A stretch of 64,000 bases of DNA from Streptomyces sp. NBC_01717 (GTDB lineage Bacteria > Actinomycetota > Actinomycetes > Streptomycetales > Streptomycetaceae), in contig NZ_CP109178.1 in NCBI RefSeq assembly GCF_036248255.1, positions 310,001 to 374,000 of the forward strand, given 5' to 3'. A program made the translations under genes and the position numbers. Of this stretch, positions 8,132 through 15,517 are shown piece by piece (positions within the stretch are counted from its first letter, which is position 1; each line of letters opens with the position of its first letter). Under the pieces are notes generated by a model. It was not told where the DNA came from, did not search any database, and saw only the letters and a list, made by a program, of their open reading frames with translations.

Positions 8132-8353
8132 ATGCCGACCGCCGGAACGGCGGAACGGGCGGCGCTGGAACGCGGACTGGCCACGGCCCACCGCAACATC
8201 GCACGGACCGACCCGTATCTGCGATGGCTGCTGGCGACCGCCCACGCCTGGATCGTGCGGGAGAAGCTGCGCAAGGCGCGGCGGCACATCTTCCTCTCCG
8301 CCTTACTCGTCATCGCCGGCGCGGTGGTGTTCCTGGGCGCGACCGGCCGCTGA
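8132..8353 (+). CDS. small C-terminal single-pass membrane protein, possibly a deletion remnant
   Basis: A 73-residue reading frame with a soluble amphipathic part (AALERGLATAHRNIARTDPYL) and a C-terminal membrane segment (HIFLSALLVIAGAVVFLGA). It contains a TTA codon at 8303-8305, so in Streptomyces it would depend on the bldA tRNA. GGAGA lies about 12 nt before the ATG at 8132, a loose ribosome binding site. Its head resembles the start, and its tail the end, of multi-pass Pycsar-type effector membrane proteins, so it could be an internally deleted copy. That comparison is from memory and tentative. It begins 16 bp from where the TPR fragment breaks off. Confidence 0.45.
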   Translation: MPTAGTAERAALERGLATAHRNIARTDPYLRWLLATAHAWIVREKLRKARRHIFLSALLVIAGAVVFLGATGR

Positions 8354-8669
8354 GAACGCCAGGAACTGCCCCGTAATCCCTGGTGGATCAGCGCACGGCG
8401 TCAACTGCGGTGCATCGTGAGGCGGAGGGACGTCCGCGTACTGGATGTATTCGGGCGCTCCGACAACGCGGCGAGGCCTGCTGCCCGCAGCGCACGGCTT
8501 CGCGTTCCCGACCCCTGGGACTGCCCGGAAGGCGATGTCGGAATCGCGCCAGCCCGGCCCTTGGAGACGGAGCAGCATGGTCTTCGAACCCGCTCGGAAC
8601 AGTGTGACTACCAGGACATCTTCCTGTGTTGTGCGGGACGGGAATCCGGTCTCAAAAAGAGGGAAAATC
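8354..8669. other. intergenic region without a recognisable gene
   Basis: About 315 bp upstream of the SDR gene. Open frames exist on both strands but none has a ribosome binding site, family signature or credible codon pattern. A GAGGG six nt before the GTG at 8670 is the SDR ribosome binding site. Confidence 0.5.
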
Positions 8670-9476
8670 GTGGATCTGAAGCTTCTGGACCGAGTCGCCA
8701 TCGTTACCGGCGCGTCGAAGGGCATCGGGCTGGCCGTCACCCGTTCGCTGCTGGAAGAGGGCGCGAAAGTGGTGGCCGCCTCTCGCCGGATGACACCGGA
8801 ACTTAAGGATCTTGAGGGAGTCGGCCTCCTCCATGTGTCGGCCGACTTGATGGACCCGGATGCGCCGGCCCGGATCGTCGATCGCGCGATCGGGCACTTC
8901 GGTGCCCTTGACATCCTGGTGAACAACGCGGGCGGCCCGCCTCCCGGCATCACCATGCCTCGCACTGGTTTCTTCGACGGTGACGACGCCGAGTGGCAGG
9001 CCATCTTCGAGTTCAATCTGTTCTCCACCGTCCGTATGACCCGCGCCGCCATTCCCCGGATGATCGAGCGCGGTGGCGGTTCCATCGTCAACGTCTCCAC
9101 CGGTATGGCCCGCCAGCCCGCGAGCGCCAACATCGAGTACGGAGCCGCCAAGGCGGGGCTGTCCAATCTCACCAAGGCACTGTCGGAGGAGTTCGGACCC
9201 CAGGGGATTCGGGTCAACACGGTTTCCCCGGGTGCGGTGCGGACCGCGTGGTGGACCGAGAAGGGGGGAGCTGCGGACGTCATCGCCGCAATGGCCGGCG
9301 CCGACCGTGACACCGTCATGGAAACCATGGCCCCGCAGATGATGGGGCAGGTGACAGGCCGTCTGATCGATCCGCAGGAGGTAGCTGACGTCATCCTGCT
9401 CCTGGCTTCACCGCGGTCGGCGAGCACGATCGGTGCCGACTTCGCCGTCGACGCCGGGTTCCACAAGAGCTTCTGA
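8670..9476 (+). CDS. short-chain dehydrogenase/reductase (SDR)
   Basis: A 268-residue classical SDR oxidoreductase. It shows the cofactor loop TGASKGIG (residues 12-19), the NNAG motif (LVNNAGG), the serine of the IVNVSTG strand and the catalytic Tyr-x-x-x-Lys as EYGAAKAG. After it comes the usual GIRVNTVSPGAVRT segment. The N-terminal 'VDLKLLDRVAIVTGASKG' and GTG start at 8670 with GAGGG six nt upstream agree. Residue choice after strand 2 (AASRRM) suggests NADP preference. Substrate unknown; no operon partner. An IS-end remnant follows the gene. Confidence 0.9.
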   Translation: MDLKLLDRVAIVTGASKGIGLAVTRSLLEEGAKVVAASRRMTPELKDLEGVGLLHVSADLMDPDAPARIVDRAIGHFGALDILVNNAGGPPPGITMPRTGFFDGDDAEWQAIFEFNLFSTVRMTRAAIPRMIERGGGSIVNVSTGMARQPASANIEYGAAKAGLSNLTKALSEEFGPQGIRVNTVSPGAVRTAWWTEKGGAADVIAAMAGADRDTVMETMAPQMMGQVTGRLIDPQEVADVILLLASPRSASTIGADFAVDAGFHKSF

Positions 9477-9517
9477 CGTACGCGGTCGATCGGCTGCCCG
9501 CTGCCGCGAAAGGCTTA

Positions 9518-9616
9518 CGACCTTGGGATGGCGATCGGTGGGGTGCGCTCGGCCCATGACGTGAGATGGGCGGCACGGGTTGGGTGAGTTGTGGAGAGTG
9601 CATCGCCGAGCAGTTC
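9518..9616 (+). mobile_element. remnant of an IS5-family element related to the one at 54.8 kb
   Basis: Position 9518 starts cgaccttgg, preceded by TTA, like the left end cggccttgg of the complete element at 54790. Further in, 9546-9586 matches it closely around the shared cgggttgggtgagttgtg. The remnant then jumps to gcatcgccgagcagttccg (9598-9616), identical to a piece inside the transposase gene (55469-55487). The intervening coding region is deleted and no right end was found. The rest of 9477-9832 shows nothing else. Confidence 0.65.
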
Positions 9617-9832
9617 CGCCACTGCACGGCACCGCGCGCAGATACCGGTACTTCCTACCGAAGCGGGCCGAGCAGCCCATCAGGAAACGGACCTTTCCGC
9701 CGGCCCGTCACGGTCCCCGCCATGTTCTGGGCCACCACAGCCACCGTTTGCCGTCGCAGCCCCGGGTGCCGGCACAACGCCCGCCGTCCCCCGGGCCGTT
9801 GCGCGCTCGGAAGACGGCGGGGGCCGCTGACG

Positions 9833-10105
9833 TCACGGAGTGGCATCAAGGTCGCGGGCGAGGAGTATGGCCAGCTCCTCGACCGCGGCTTCCGCGCCGT
9901 CGCCCTCCGCGGCCAGGACCACTGAGTCGCCGTATTGGGCCGCGAGGGCGAGCACGGAGAGCAGACTCCGGGCGTCGACCCCGCTCTGACCGTCCCGGCC
10001 GATAGTCACCTTGACCGGCTGCCGAGTCGCTGCCCGGACGAACAACGAGGCCGGGCGGGCGTGCAGACCGCTGCGGGAACCCACGACGACAGTGCGCTGA
10101 TGCAT
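9833..10105 (-). CDS. ptsH: HPr phosphocarrier protein of the PTS
   Basis: A 90-residue HPr. His15, in SRSGLHARPAS, is the residue phosphorylated by PEP and enzyme I, which then passes phosphate to the EIIA domain. The second conserved region DARSLLSVLALAAQYGDSV corresponds to the Ser46-loop, here with Ser in the regulatory position (SLLSV) as in other HPrs. It lies 50 bp downstream of fruA on the same strand, at the end of the fructose operon, so it probably serves FruA. Enzyme I is not in the window. A GGAG precedes the ATG at 10105. Confidence 0.92.
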   Translation of the reverse strand: MHQRTVVVGSRSGLHARPASLFVRAATRQPVKVTIGRDGQSGVDARSLLSVLALAAQYGDSVVLAAEGDGAEAAVEELAILLARDLDATP

Positions 10106-10155
10106 GGTGAACTCTCCTGTTTGGTGATGGGGGAACGGAGTTACGGGGCAGACCG

Positions 10156-12171
10156 TCAGGCGGCGAAGGAGATCTTGGACTCTTCGATCGCCGGGGCCGG
10201 AACCGGCGCCTCAGCGGTCCTGCGCATCCCCTTGAGGAGCACAACCAGTGCTGTCGCGACGGCCGTGCCGGCAGCGATGGCCAGCAGATAGAGGAACGGA
10301 TCGCCGATGAGGGGTACGACGAAGATGCCACCGTGCGGGGCTCGTAGAGTGCAGCCGAAGGCCATCGACAGCGCACCGGTCACCGCGCCGCCGGCCATGA
10401 CCGACGGGATCACACGGAGAGGGTCGGCCGCCGCGAACGGAATCGCGCCCTCGCTGATGAAGGATGCGCCCAGGACCCAGGCCGCCCTGCCGTTCTCCCG
10501 CTCGGTCTTGGTGAACAGCCTGCCGCGCACGGTGGTAGCCAGTGCCATGGCCAGCGGCGGCACCATGCCCGCTGCCATCACTGCGGCCATCACCTTGAGG
10601 CTGCCCGGCGTCGGGTCGGCCAGGCCTCCGACCGCGAAGGCGTAAGCCACCTTGTTGAGCGGCCCGCCCATGTCGAAGCACATCATCAGGCCGAGGACGA
10701 CTCCGAGAATGATCGCGTTCGAGCCGGAGAGCCCGTTGAGGCCGTCGGTCAGGGCCCGTTGGAGCGAGGCGATCGGCTTGCCGACAACGATGAACATCAG
10801 GAAACCGACGACCACCGAGGCGATCAGGGGAATCACCAGCACCGGCATGATGCCGCGCAGCGTGGGATGGACTTTCACCCGTTGGATCGCCATCACCACC
10901 GCGCCGGCCAGCAGACCCGCCGCGAGGCCGCCGAGGAAGCCCGCGTTGATGGTGAGGGCGATGGCACCGCCGACGAACCCGGGGACGAGCGCGGGCCGGT
11001 CCGCCATGCCGTACGCGATGTACCCGGCCAGTACCGGCACCAGGAAGGCGAATGCGGCGGTGCCGATCTGGTTGAGCAGAGCGGCCCAGCTGTCGGCCTC
11101 TCCCCAGACGAAGTGGTCCGCGACGGATTTGGCACTGGCGATCTCGTAGCCGCCGATGGCGAACGACAGCGCGATGAGGAGGCCGCCTGCGGCGACGAAC
11201 GGCACCATGTAACCGACGCCGGACATCAGGTAGGTCCGCAACCGGATCCCGAAGTGTGCGTGGTCACCGCCGGTCGTGACTCCGTCGTCCGGCTGAGCGG
11301 AGCCACCCGTGACCGTGCTGGTCGCGCCGCGCTCCGCCTGCCGCTTGGCTTCGGCGATCAGAGCGGCGGGTCGGTTGATACCGGCCTTGACCCCGGTGTC
11401 GACGATGGGCTTGCCGTCGAACCGTGCCTTCTCGCGCACCTCGACGTCATGCGCCCAGATGACCGCGTCGGCAGCGGCGATGAGCCCTGGATCGAGCCTT
11501 TCGAACCCGGCTGAGCCCTGCGTCTCGACATCGAGCACCACGCCTTCGGCGCGGGCCGCGGCTGCCAGCGACTCGGCGGCCATGTAGGTGTGCGCGATGC
11601 CGGTCGGACATGACGTGACGGCGACGATACGGAAGGGTTCGTCGGCCGGCGCGGCACTGTCCCCGGCAGGACCGTCCGCTGCTGCACCCTCCGAAGGCGA
11701 GGCGTCCGAAGTCGAGTCGGCCGACGTGGCCTCCTCGCCTCGGATCAAGGCCGCGGCCGCGGCCGGGGCACGCTCCGCGCGCAGTGCGCTCGTGAAGTCG
11801 GGGTCCATCAGCCGCCGTGCCAGGGCAGAAAGGATGGTGAGGTGGTCGTCGTCGGCCCCGGCCGGCGCCGCTATCAGGAAGATCAGATCCGCTGGACCGT
11901 CCGCCGCACCGAAGTCGATGCCCCGGTCGCTGCGGCCGAAGGCGAGCGTGGGCGCGGTGACATGCTCGCTGCGGCAGTGCGGGATGCCGATGCCGCCGTC
12001 CAGACCGGTCGGCATCTGTGCCTCACGGGCGGCGACGTCGGCGAGGAAGCCGTCGAGGTCGCTGACGCGGCCCTCGGTGACCATCCGCTCGGCGAGCGAC
12101 CGGGCGGCGTCGTCCTTCGTCTCGGCAGACAGATCGAGATCGACCAGTGCCGCGGTGATCAGTTCACTCAT
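10156..12171 (-). CDS. fruA: fructose-specific PTS enzyme IIABC
   Basis: A 671-residue membrane permease in A-B-C order. EIIA (residues 1-145) carries the phospho-accepting His65 in GIPHCRSEHV. A Ser/Ala/Asp-rich linker follows, then EIIB (about 180-275) with the phosphocysteine Cys188 in TSCPTGIAHTYMA. EIIC (about 305-645) has about eight to ten hydrophobic segments. It transports fructose and releases fructose 1-phosphate, which the neighbouring FruK phosphorylates. It lies 84 bp downstream of fruK in the operon. Confidence 0.95.
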   Translation of the reverse strand: MSELITAALVDLDLSAETKDDAARSLAERMVTEGRVSDLDGFLADVAAREAQMPTGLDGGIGIPHCRSEHVTAPTLAFGRSDRGIDFGAADGPADLIFLIAAPAGADDDHLTILSALARRLMDPDFTSALRAERAPAAAAALIRGEEATSADSTSDASPSEGAAADGPAGDSAAPADEPFRIVAVTSCPTGIAHTYMAAESLAAAARAEGVVLDVETQGSAGFERLDPGLIAAADAVIWAHDVEVREKARFDGKPIVDTGVKAGINRPAALIAEAKRQAERGATSTVTGGSAQPDDGVTTGGDHAHFGIRLRTYLMSGVGYMVPFVAAGGLLIALSFAIGGYEIASAKSVADHFVWGEADSWAALLNQIGTAAFAFLVPVLAGYIAYGMADRPALVPGFVGGAIALTINAGFLGGLAAGLLAGAVVMAIQRVKVHPTLRGIMPVLVIPLIASVVVGFLMFIVVGKPIASLQRALTDGLNGLSGSNAIILGVVLGLMMCFDMGGPLNKVAYAFAVGGLADPTPGSLKVMAAVMAAGMVPPLAMALATTVRGRLFTKTERENGRAAWVLGASFISEGAIPFAAADPLRVIPSVMAGGAVTGALSMAFGCTLRAPHGGIFVVPLIGDPFLYLLAIAAGTAVATALVVLLKGMRRTAEAPVPAPAIEESKISFAA

Positions 12172-12255
12172 CGCGGGGCTCCTTGCTCGTGGACCGTCCT
12201 GCGGGCGGCTCGGGGGACTCGGGGCGGTGTGGGCTGGGTAGCGGATGCACGGCAG

Positions 12256-13203
12256 TCATGAAGCCGGCTCCGTCAGGGGTCGGTCCAGGGCTATGTCGGT
12301 GGTCGTGGTGACCGCCGACAGGTCGAGTTCCGCGGGGGTCGGCATGACGCTGCCCGGCAGCTGCACGGCCGCCGCGCCGTGGGCGACCGCCGCGGCGAGC
12401 GCGGCCGGGCCTCGTCCACCCGCGGTGAGGAAGCCCGCGAGGGAGGCGTCGCCGGCTCCGACATTGCTGCGGACTGCGTCCACCCGGGCGCTGCCGAAGT
12501 ACGTACCCGTACCGTCGACCAGCAGCTGCCCGTCGGCCCCGAGGCTGGCCAGAACCGACCGGGCACCGCGCTCGCGGAGCTCCTCCGCCGCCTTCACGGC
12601 GTCGCCCACCGTCTCCAGTGGGCGGCCCACGGCCTCGGCGAGCTCCTCCGCGTTCGGCTTGATCACATCGGGGCGCTCCCGCAGCGCCTCGATCAGCGCC
12701 GCGCCGGAGGTGTCAAGGGCGATCCGGGCCCCGGCACGGTGGCTCCGCGCCACCAACTCGGCGTACCACTGCGGGGACAGCCCGCGCGGCAGACTGCCAC
12801 AGCAGACGATCCAGTCCGTGGTCGCCGACCGGGCTCGTACGGCATCCAGCAAAGCCTCTGCCTCGGCCGCAGTGATCTCCGGGCCCACCGCGTTGACCTT
12901 GGTCAGCGTTCCATCGGGTTCGACGAGCGTGATGTTGATACGCGTGCTGCCGACGATCGGCACTCCGGCCGCCTCGATGCCGTGCTCACCGAGCAGCCGG
13001 GCGAGCAGTGCGCCCTCAGGCCCGCCGAGCGGTGCGACAGCGACCGTACGGTGGCCGGCTGCCGCAACCGCGCGCGAGACGTTGATGCCTTTGCCGCCGG
13101 GGTCGACTCGGTCGTAGGTGGCCCGGAGCACGGCGCCGCGGGTCAGCCCGGGCAGCTCGTACGTACGGTCCAGGCTGGGATTGGGGGTGACGGTGAGGAT
13201 CAT
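12256..13203 (-). CDS. fruK: 1-phosphofructokinase
   Basis: A 315-residue PfkB/ribokinase-family kinase that converts fructose 1-phosphate to fructose 1,6-bisphosphate. The substrate loop DPGGKGINVSRA (residues 32-43) and the C-terminal nucleotide and catalytic motif NVGAGDASLAGFL, with the catalytic Asp in GAGD, are both visible. The N-terminus ILTVTPNPSLDRTYEL is the standard start of FruK/LacC kinases. Its ATG at 13203 overlaps the stop of the DeoR regulator as ATGA, so it is translationally coupled to it. Confidence 0.95.
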   Translation of the reverse strand: MILTVTPNPSLDRTYELPGLTRGAVLRATYDRVDPGGKGINVSRAVAAAGHRTVAVAPLGGPEGALLARLLGEHGIEAAGVPIVGSTRINITLVEPDGTLTKVNAVGPEITAAEAEALLDAVRARSATTDWIVCCGSLPRGLSPQWYAELVARSHRAGARIALDTSGAALIEALRERPDVIKPNAEELAEAVGRPLETVGDAVKAAEELRERGARSVLASLGADGQLLVDGTGTYFGSARVDAVRSNVGAGDASLAGFLTAGGRGPAALAAAVAHGAAAVQLPGSVMPTPAELDLSAVTTTTDIALDRPLTEPAS

Positions 13204-13961
13204 GCGCGTACTACTTCCGTGCCCTGGCCCTCGACGGCGAGGGCGTCGTCCGAACCGAGTCCGGTGTCGGTGATGAGCAGATCGACCTGCGCGAGATCAC
13301 CGAAGCGCGCGAAGTGTTCCTGGCCGAACTTGGCGGAGTCTGCCAGGAGCACGACCCGCCGGGCGGCAGAGATCATGGCGCGCTTGACGGCGGCCTCGGC
13401 CAGGTCCGGCGTGGTCAGGCCTCCCTTCGGCGAGAAGCCGTTGGTGGCGAGGAAGACGACATCGGCGTTGATCTCGCTGTAGGCGTTCAACGCCCAGGCG
13501 TCGACGGCGGCGCGGGTACGGTGCCGGACACGGCCGCCGACAAGGTGCAGCGCGATGCCAGGGTGGTCGGCGAGCCGGGCGGCGACCGGCAACGCATGGG
13601 TGACCACGGTGAGGTGGGCGTCGAGCGGGATGACCGCGGCCAGCCGAACGGCCGTGCTCCCCGCGTCGATGATCACGCTGCCGTCGGAGGGGAGCTCACC
13701 GAGCGCGGCGGCCGCGATGCGCTCCTTCTCATCGATGGCCACCGCATCGCGCTCGGCGAGATCGGGCTCGAAGTCGAGCCGCCCGGCCGGAATCGCACCG
13801 CCATGGACGCGCCGCAGCAGTCCGGCCCGATCCAGCGTCTTCAGATCACGCCGCACGGTCTCGGCAGTGACCTGGAACTCCTCGGCCAGGGACAGCACAT
13901 CGACCCGGCCGCTCTCGCGGGCCAGGCGCAGGATTGCTTGCTGCCGCTCCGGTGCATACAT
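13200..13961 (-). CDS. fruR: DeoR-family repressor of the fructose operon
   Basis: A 253-residue DeoR/GlpR-type regulator. The N-terminal winged helix (residues 1-60) includes VLSLAEEFQVTAETVRRDLK, the recognition helix, and the linker GLLRRVHGGA. The C-terminal DeoR sensor domain is a phosphosugar-isomerase-like fold, with DEKERIAAAAL and GSTAVRLA motifs. Fructose 1-phosphate is the usual effector for FruR. The start is placed at the ATG giving MYAPERQQAIL, the conserved family N-terminus; an in-frame ATG lies 21 nt further upstream at 13982. It is the first gene of the operon and probably controls it and itself. Confidence 0.9.
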   Translation of the reverse strand: MYAPERQQAILRLARESGRVDVLSLAEEFQVTAETVRRDLKTLDRAGLLRRVHGGAIPAGRLDFEPDLAERDAVAIDEKERIAAAALGELPSDGSVIIDAGSTAVRLAAVIPLDAHLTVVTHALPVAARLADHPGIALHLVGGRVRHRTRAAVDAWALNAYSEINADVVFLATNGFSPKGGLTTPDLAEAAVKRAMISAARRVVLLADSAKFGQEHFARFGDLAQVDLLITDTGLGSDDALAVEGQGTEVVRA

Positions 13962-14240
13962 GTTGTTTTGGATCCGTTCCATGCCCGACTGTGTGGATTC
14001 GCGGTCACGTTACGCCCATAGTTCGACGATGTAAACAGACTCGGGCATGTGTGGGCACGAACGGGCAGGGGGCGGTCCCGGGTGCGGTACGAGCACCCGG
14101 GCCCGAAGGAGAACACACCATCGACGCCGATGCCCGGCGGGCATGCGGCTGGGCCTCCGCGATCGCGACGGTGCCGCGGTGGGTGACGGCGGTACAGCCC
14201 AGCCGCTCGGCCTCGGGCGGGATGAGCTCGGGCGGCGGGG

Positions 14241-14612
14241 CTACGGGCGCCAGGTGCGCAGCAGTTCGGCGATGCGGCCGGCGGTACAGCGGGGGTCGTA
14301 CAGCTCGCGGGCCAGGCCGGCCAGCTGCTCGCGCGCGGGGTCGACAGGTATGCCGCTGGCGTTCAGGTACATCACGGCTACGGCGCAGGCGGCGGTGAGG
14401 TTGGAGCGCTCCAGCCAGCGGCAACAGCCGAGGGTGTGAACCAGAGCGGCGGCACGGGCGTAGGGCCCGCCGTACACCGGCTGTTCGAGCAGTTCGGCAC
14501 GGTGGCGAGAGACGGCCGCAATCGGGACGCCGAGGTCATCGGGTGCGGGATCGCGATGACCGGCCCGTTCGGCGACTTCCAGGATCCAGGACAGGTCGAC
14601 ATGCAGCGACAT
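14241..14612 (-). CDS. Fic/Doc-like toxin of a toxin-antitoxin pair
   Basis: A 123-residue protein that resembles small Streptomyces Fic-family toxins: start SLHVDLSWILEVAE, a VAAVSRHRAE-like helix, and an ALVHTLGCCRWLERSNLTAA core helix followed by YLNASGI. The canonical Fic motif H-x-F-x-(D/E)-G-N-(G/K)-R is only partly kept: here the motif position reads LERSNLTAA, with no histidine before it. AMPylation/phosphorylation activity therefore cannot be assumed. The start at ATG 14612 lies two nt after the antitoxin stop; a GTG at 14618 is an alternative. Downstream (14000-14240) no gene is evident. Confidence 0.7.
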   Translation of the reverse strand: MSLHVDLSWILEVAERAGHRDPAPDDLGVPIAAVSRHRAELLEQPVYGGPYARAAALVHTLGCCRWLERSNLTAACAVAVMYLNASGIPVDPAREQLAGLARELYDPRCTAGRIAELLRTWRP

Positions 14613-14614
14613 GC

Positions 14615-14878
14615 TCACGCAGCGGCGCCCCGGGGGCTCGGGGCGGCGGCGTACTGCGCGTCGAGGTCGGCTTCCAGGTCGGCGAGGAAGTCGCCGTGGT
14701 GGTCGATGAGGCGCTGGGCCGCAGCCATGCCCGCCGCGCGGGCACCACTGGTGTCCTCGGCGATGAGGCGCTCCACGTAGCGGTTGAAGTCCAGCCCACG
14801 TGCGGCCGCGGCATCCTTGCCGGCGGCGAGCACATCCGGCTCCAGCCGCAGCTGTGTCTGCTTCTTCGAGCTGCTCAT
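14615..14878 (-). CDS. antitoxin component paired with the Fic/Doc-like toxin
   Basis: An 87-residue protein. The N-terminal half (SSKKQTQLRLEPDVLAAG, then GLDFNRYVERLI) looks like a ribbon-helix-helix DNA-binding unit, typical of antitoxins that autorepress their operon. The C-terminal half (DHHGDFLADLEADLDAQYA) is acidic and helical and probably contacts the toxin. Its TGA almost touches the toxin ATG, the usual order antitoxin-toxin. Both are small and the pair stands alone between the fructose operon and the sugar-degradation locus. Confidence 0.75.
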   Translation of the reverse strand: MSSSKKQTQLRLEPDVLAAGKDAAAARGLDFNRYVERLIAEDTSGARAAGMAAAQRLIDHHGDFLADLEADLDAQYAAAPSPRGAAA

Positions 14879-15202
14879 ACGGCCAAGGTAGCAGGGTGGT
14901 AGCAGAAGAGTGCGACGTTCGGGGAATCAGCGTCCCCAGCCGCACGCCGGAGCCTCCTGCGAGTACCCGGCGACCGTCTTGTAGCGACGGATCGAGCCCC
15001 TGTCGGCGGGGCCGATTTGCGCGCGACGGATTCCCTTGTGCGGGTTCGCGATCGACCACGCCTCGCACCCAGCCGTCATCCTCGTCGCCGACACAACCGA
15101 ACTGGTCCAGCAACTCACCCTGGACAGCAGGGAATTCATACCCCATATGACACCGTCCGCCTACGGGTGCCGGACGGCTCGCCGCTCGGCCTTCGCGGCC
15201 CC
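14879..15202. other. intergenic region without a clear gene
   Basis: A minus-strand open frame of about 70 codons (14927-15139) has no ribosome binding site or family similarity. No other feature was seen before the promoter at 15203. Confidence 0.4.
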
Positions 15203-15232
15203 TTGACCTCAACTCGCAATAGGTCCTACATT
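15203..15232 (+). promoter_or_regulatory. sigma-70-like promoter upstream of the enolase remnant and FAD gene
   Basis: TTGACC at 15203-15208 and TACATT at 15227-15232 are separated by 18 bp, close to the housekeeping (HrdB) consensus. The -10 is followed immediately by an imperfect palindrome (acattttcgacatgttctt) that could be an operator. Transcription would run through the truncated enolase-superfamily frame into the FAD oxidoreductase. Confidence 0.6.
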
Positions 15233-15238
15233 TTCGAC

Positions 15239-15517
15239 ATGTTCTTAAGTGTGTTCTCGATTCATGAATGTGAACCACTCTCTCTTGAGCGCGCTCCCGT
15301 CCCCGAGCGGGTGGATGCGGCGGCACCCACCATCGACACGCACTGGCCGTGGAAGACCAAGGACCTCCATCAGCCCGCGGCCCAGTCGTTCGCGGACGGA
15401 TCGGTGCAGGTCCCCAAGGGGCCGGGGCTGGGCGTGGAACTCGACCGTGACGCACTGGCCCGGCTGCACAAGCATGTGAGTTTTCCGGACAGAAGGGAAC
15501 CAGCGCCTCATGCGTAA
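15239..15517 (+). pseudogene. truncated enolase-superfamily gene, C-terminus only
   Basis: A 92-codon open frame ending THWPWKTKDLHQPAAQSFAD..., then VQVPKGPGLGVELDRDALARLHKH. That tail is the typical C-terminus of mandelate racemase/sugar-acid dehydratases of the enolase superfamily, in which the substrate-recognition loops and last barrel strands are followed by GPGLGVELD. The first about 25 codons (FLSVFSIHECEP...) have no relation to the family N-terminus, so the capping domain and the catalytic Lys, Asp and His residues of the barrel are gone. A TTA codon occurs at the third position. The TAA lies 4 nt inside the next gene (ATGCGTAA), so the intact ancestor was probably coupled to the FAD oxidoreductase. 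Confidence 0.65.

Noticed and set aside
10652..11514. Long plus-strand frames opposite fruA
   Set aside because: They are antisense to an undisputed PTS gene and show shadow composition.
14005..14424. Minus-strand open frame of 139 codons overlapping the toxin gene
   Set aside because: It overlaps the better supported Fic/Doc-like toxin in another frame and has no family similarity.
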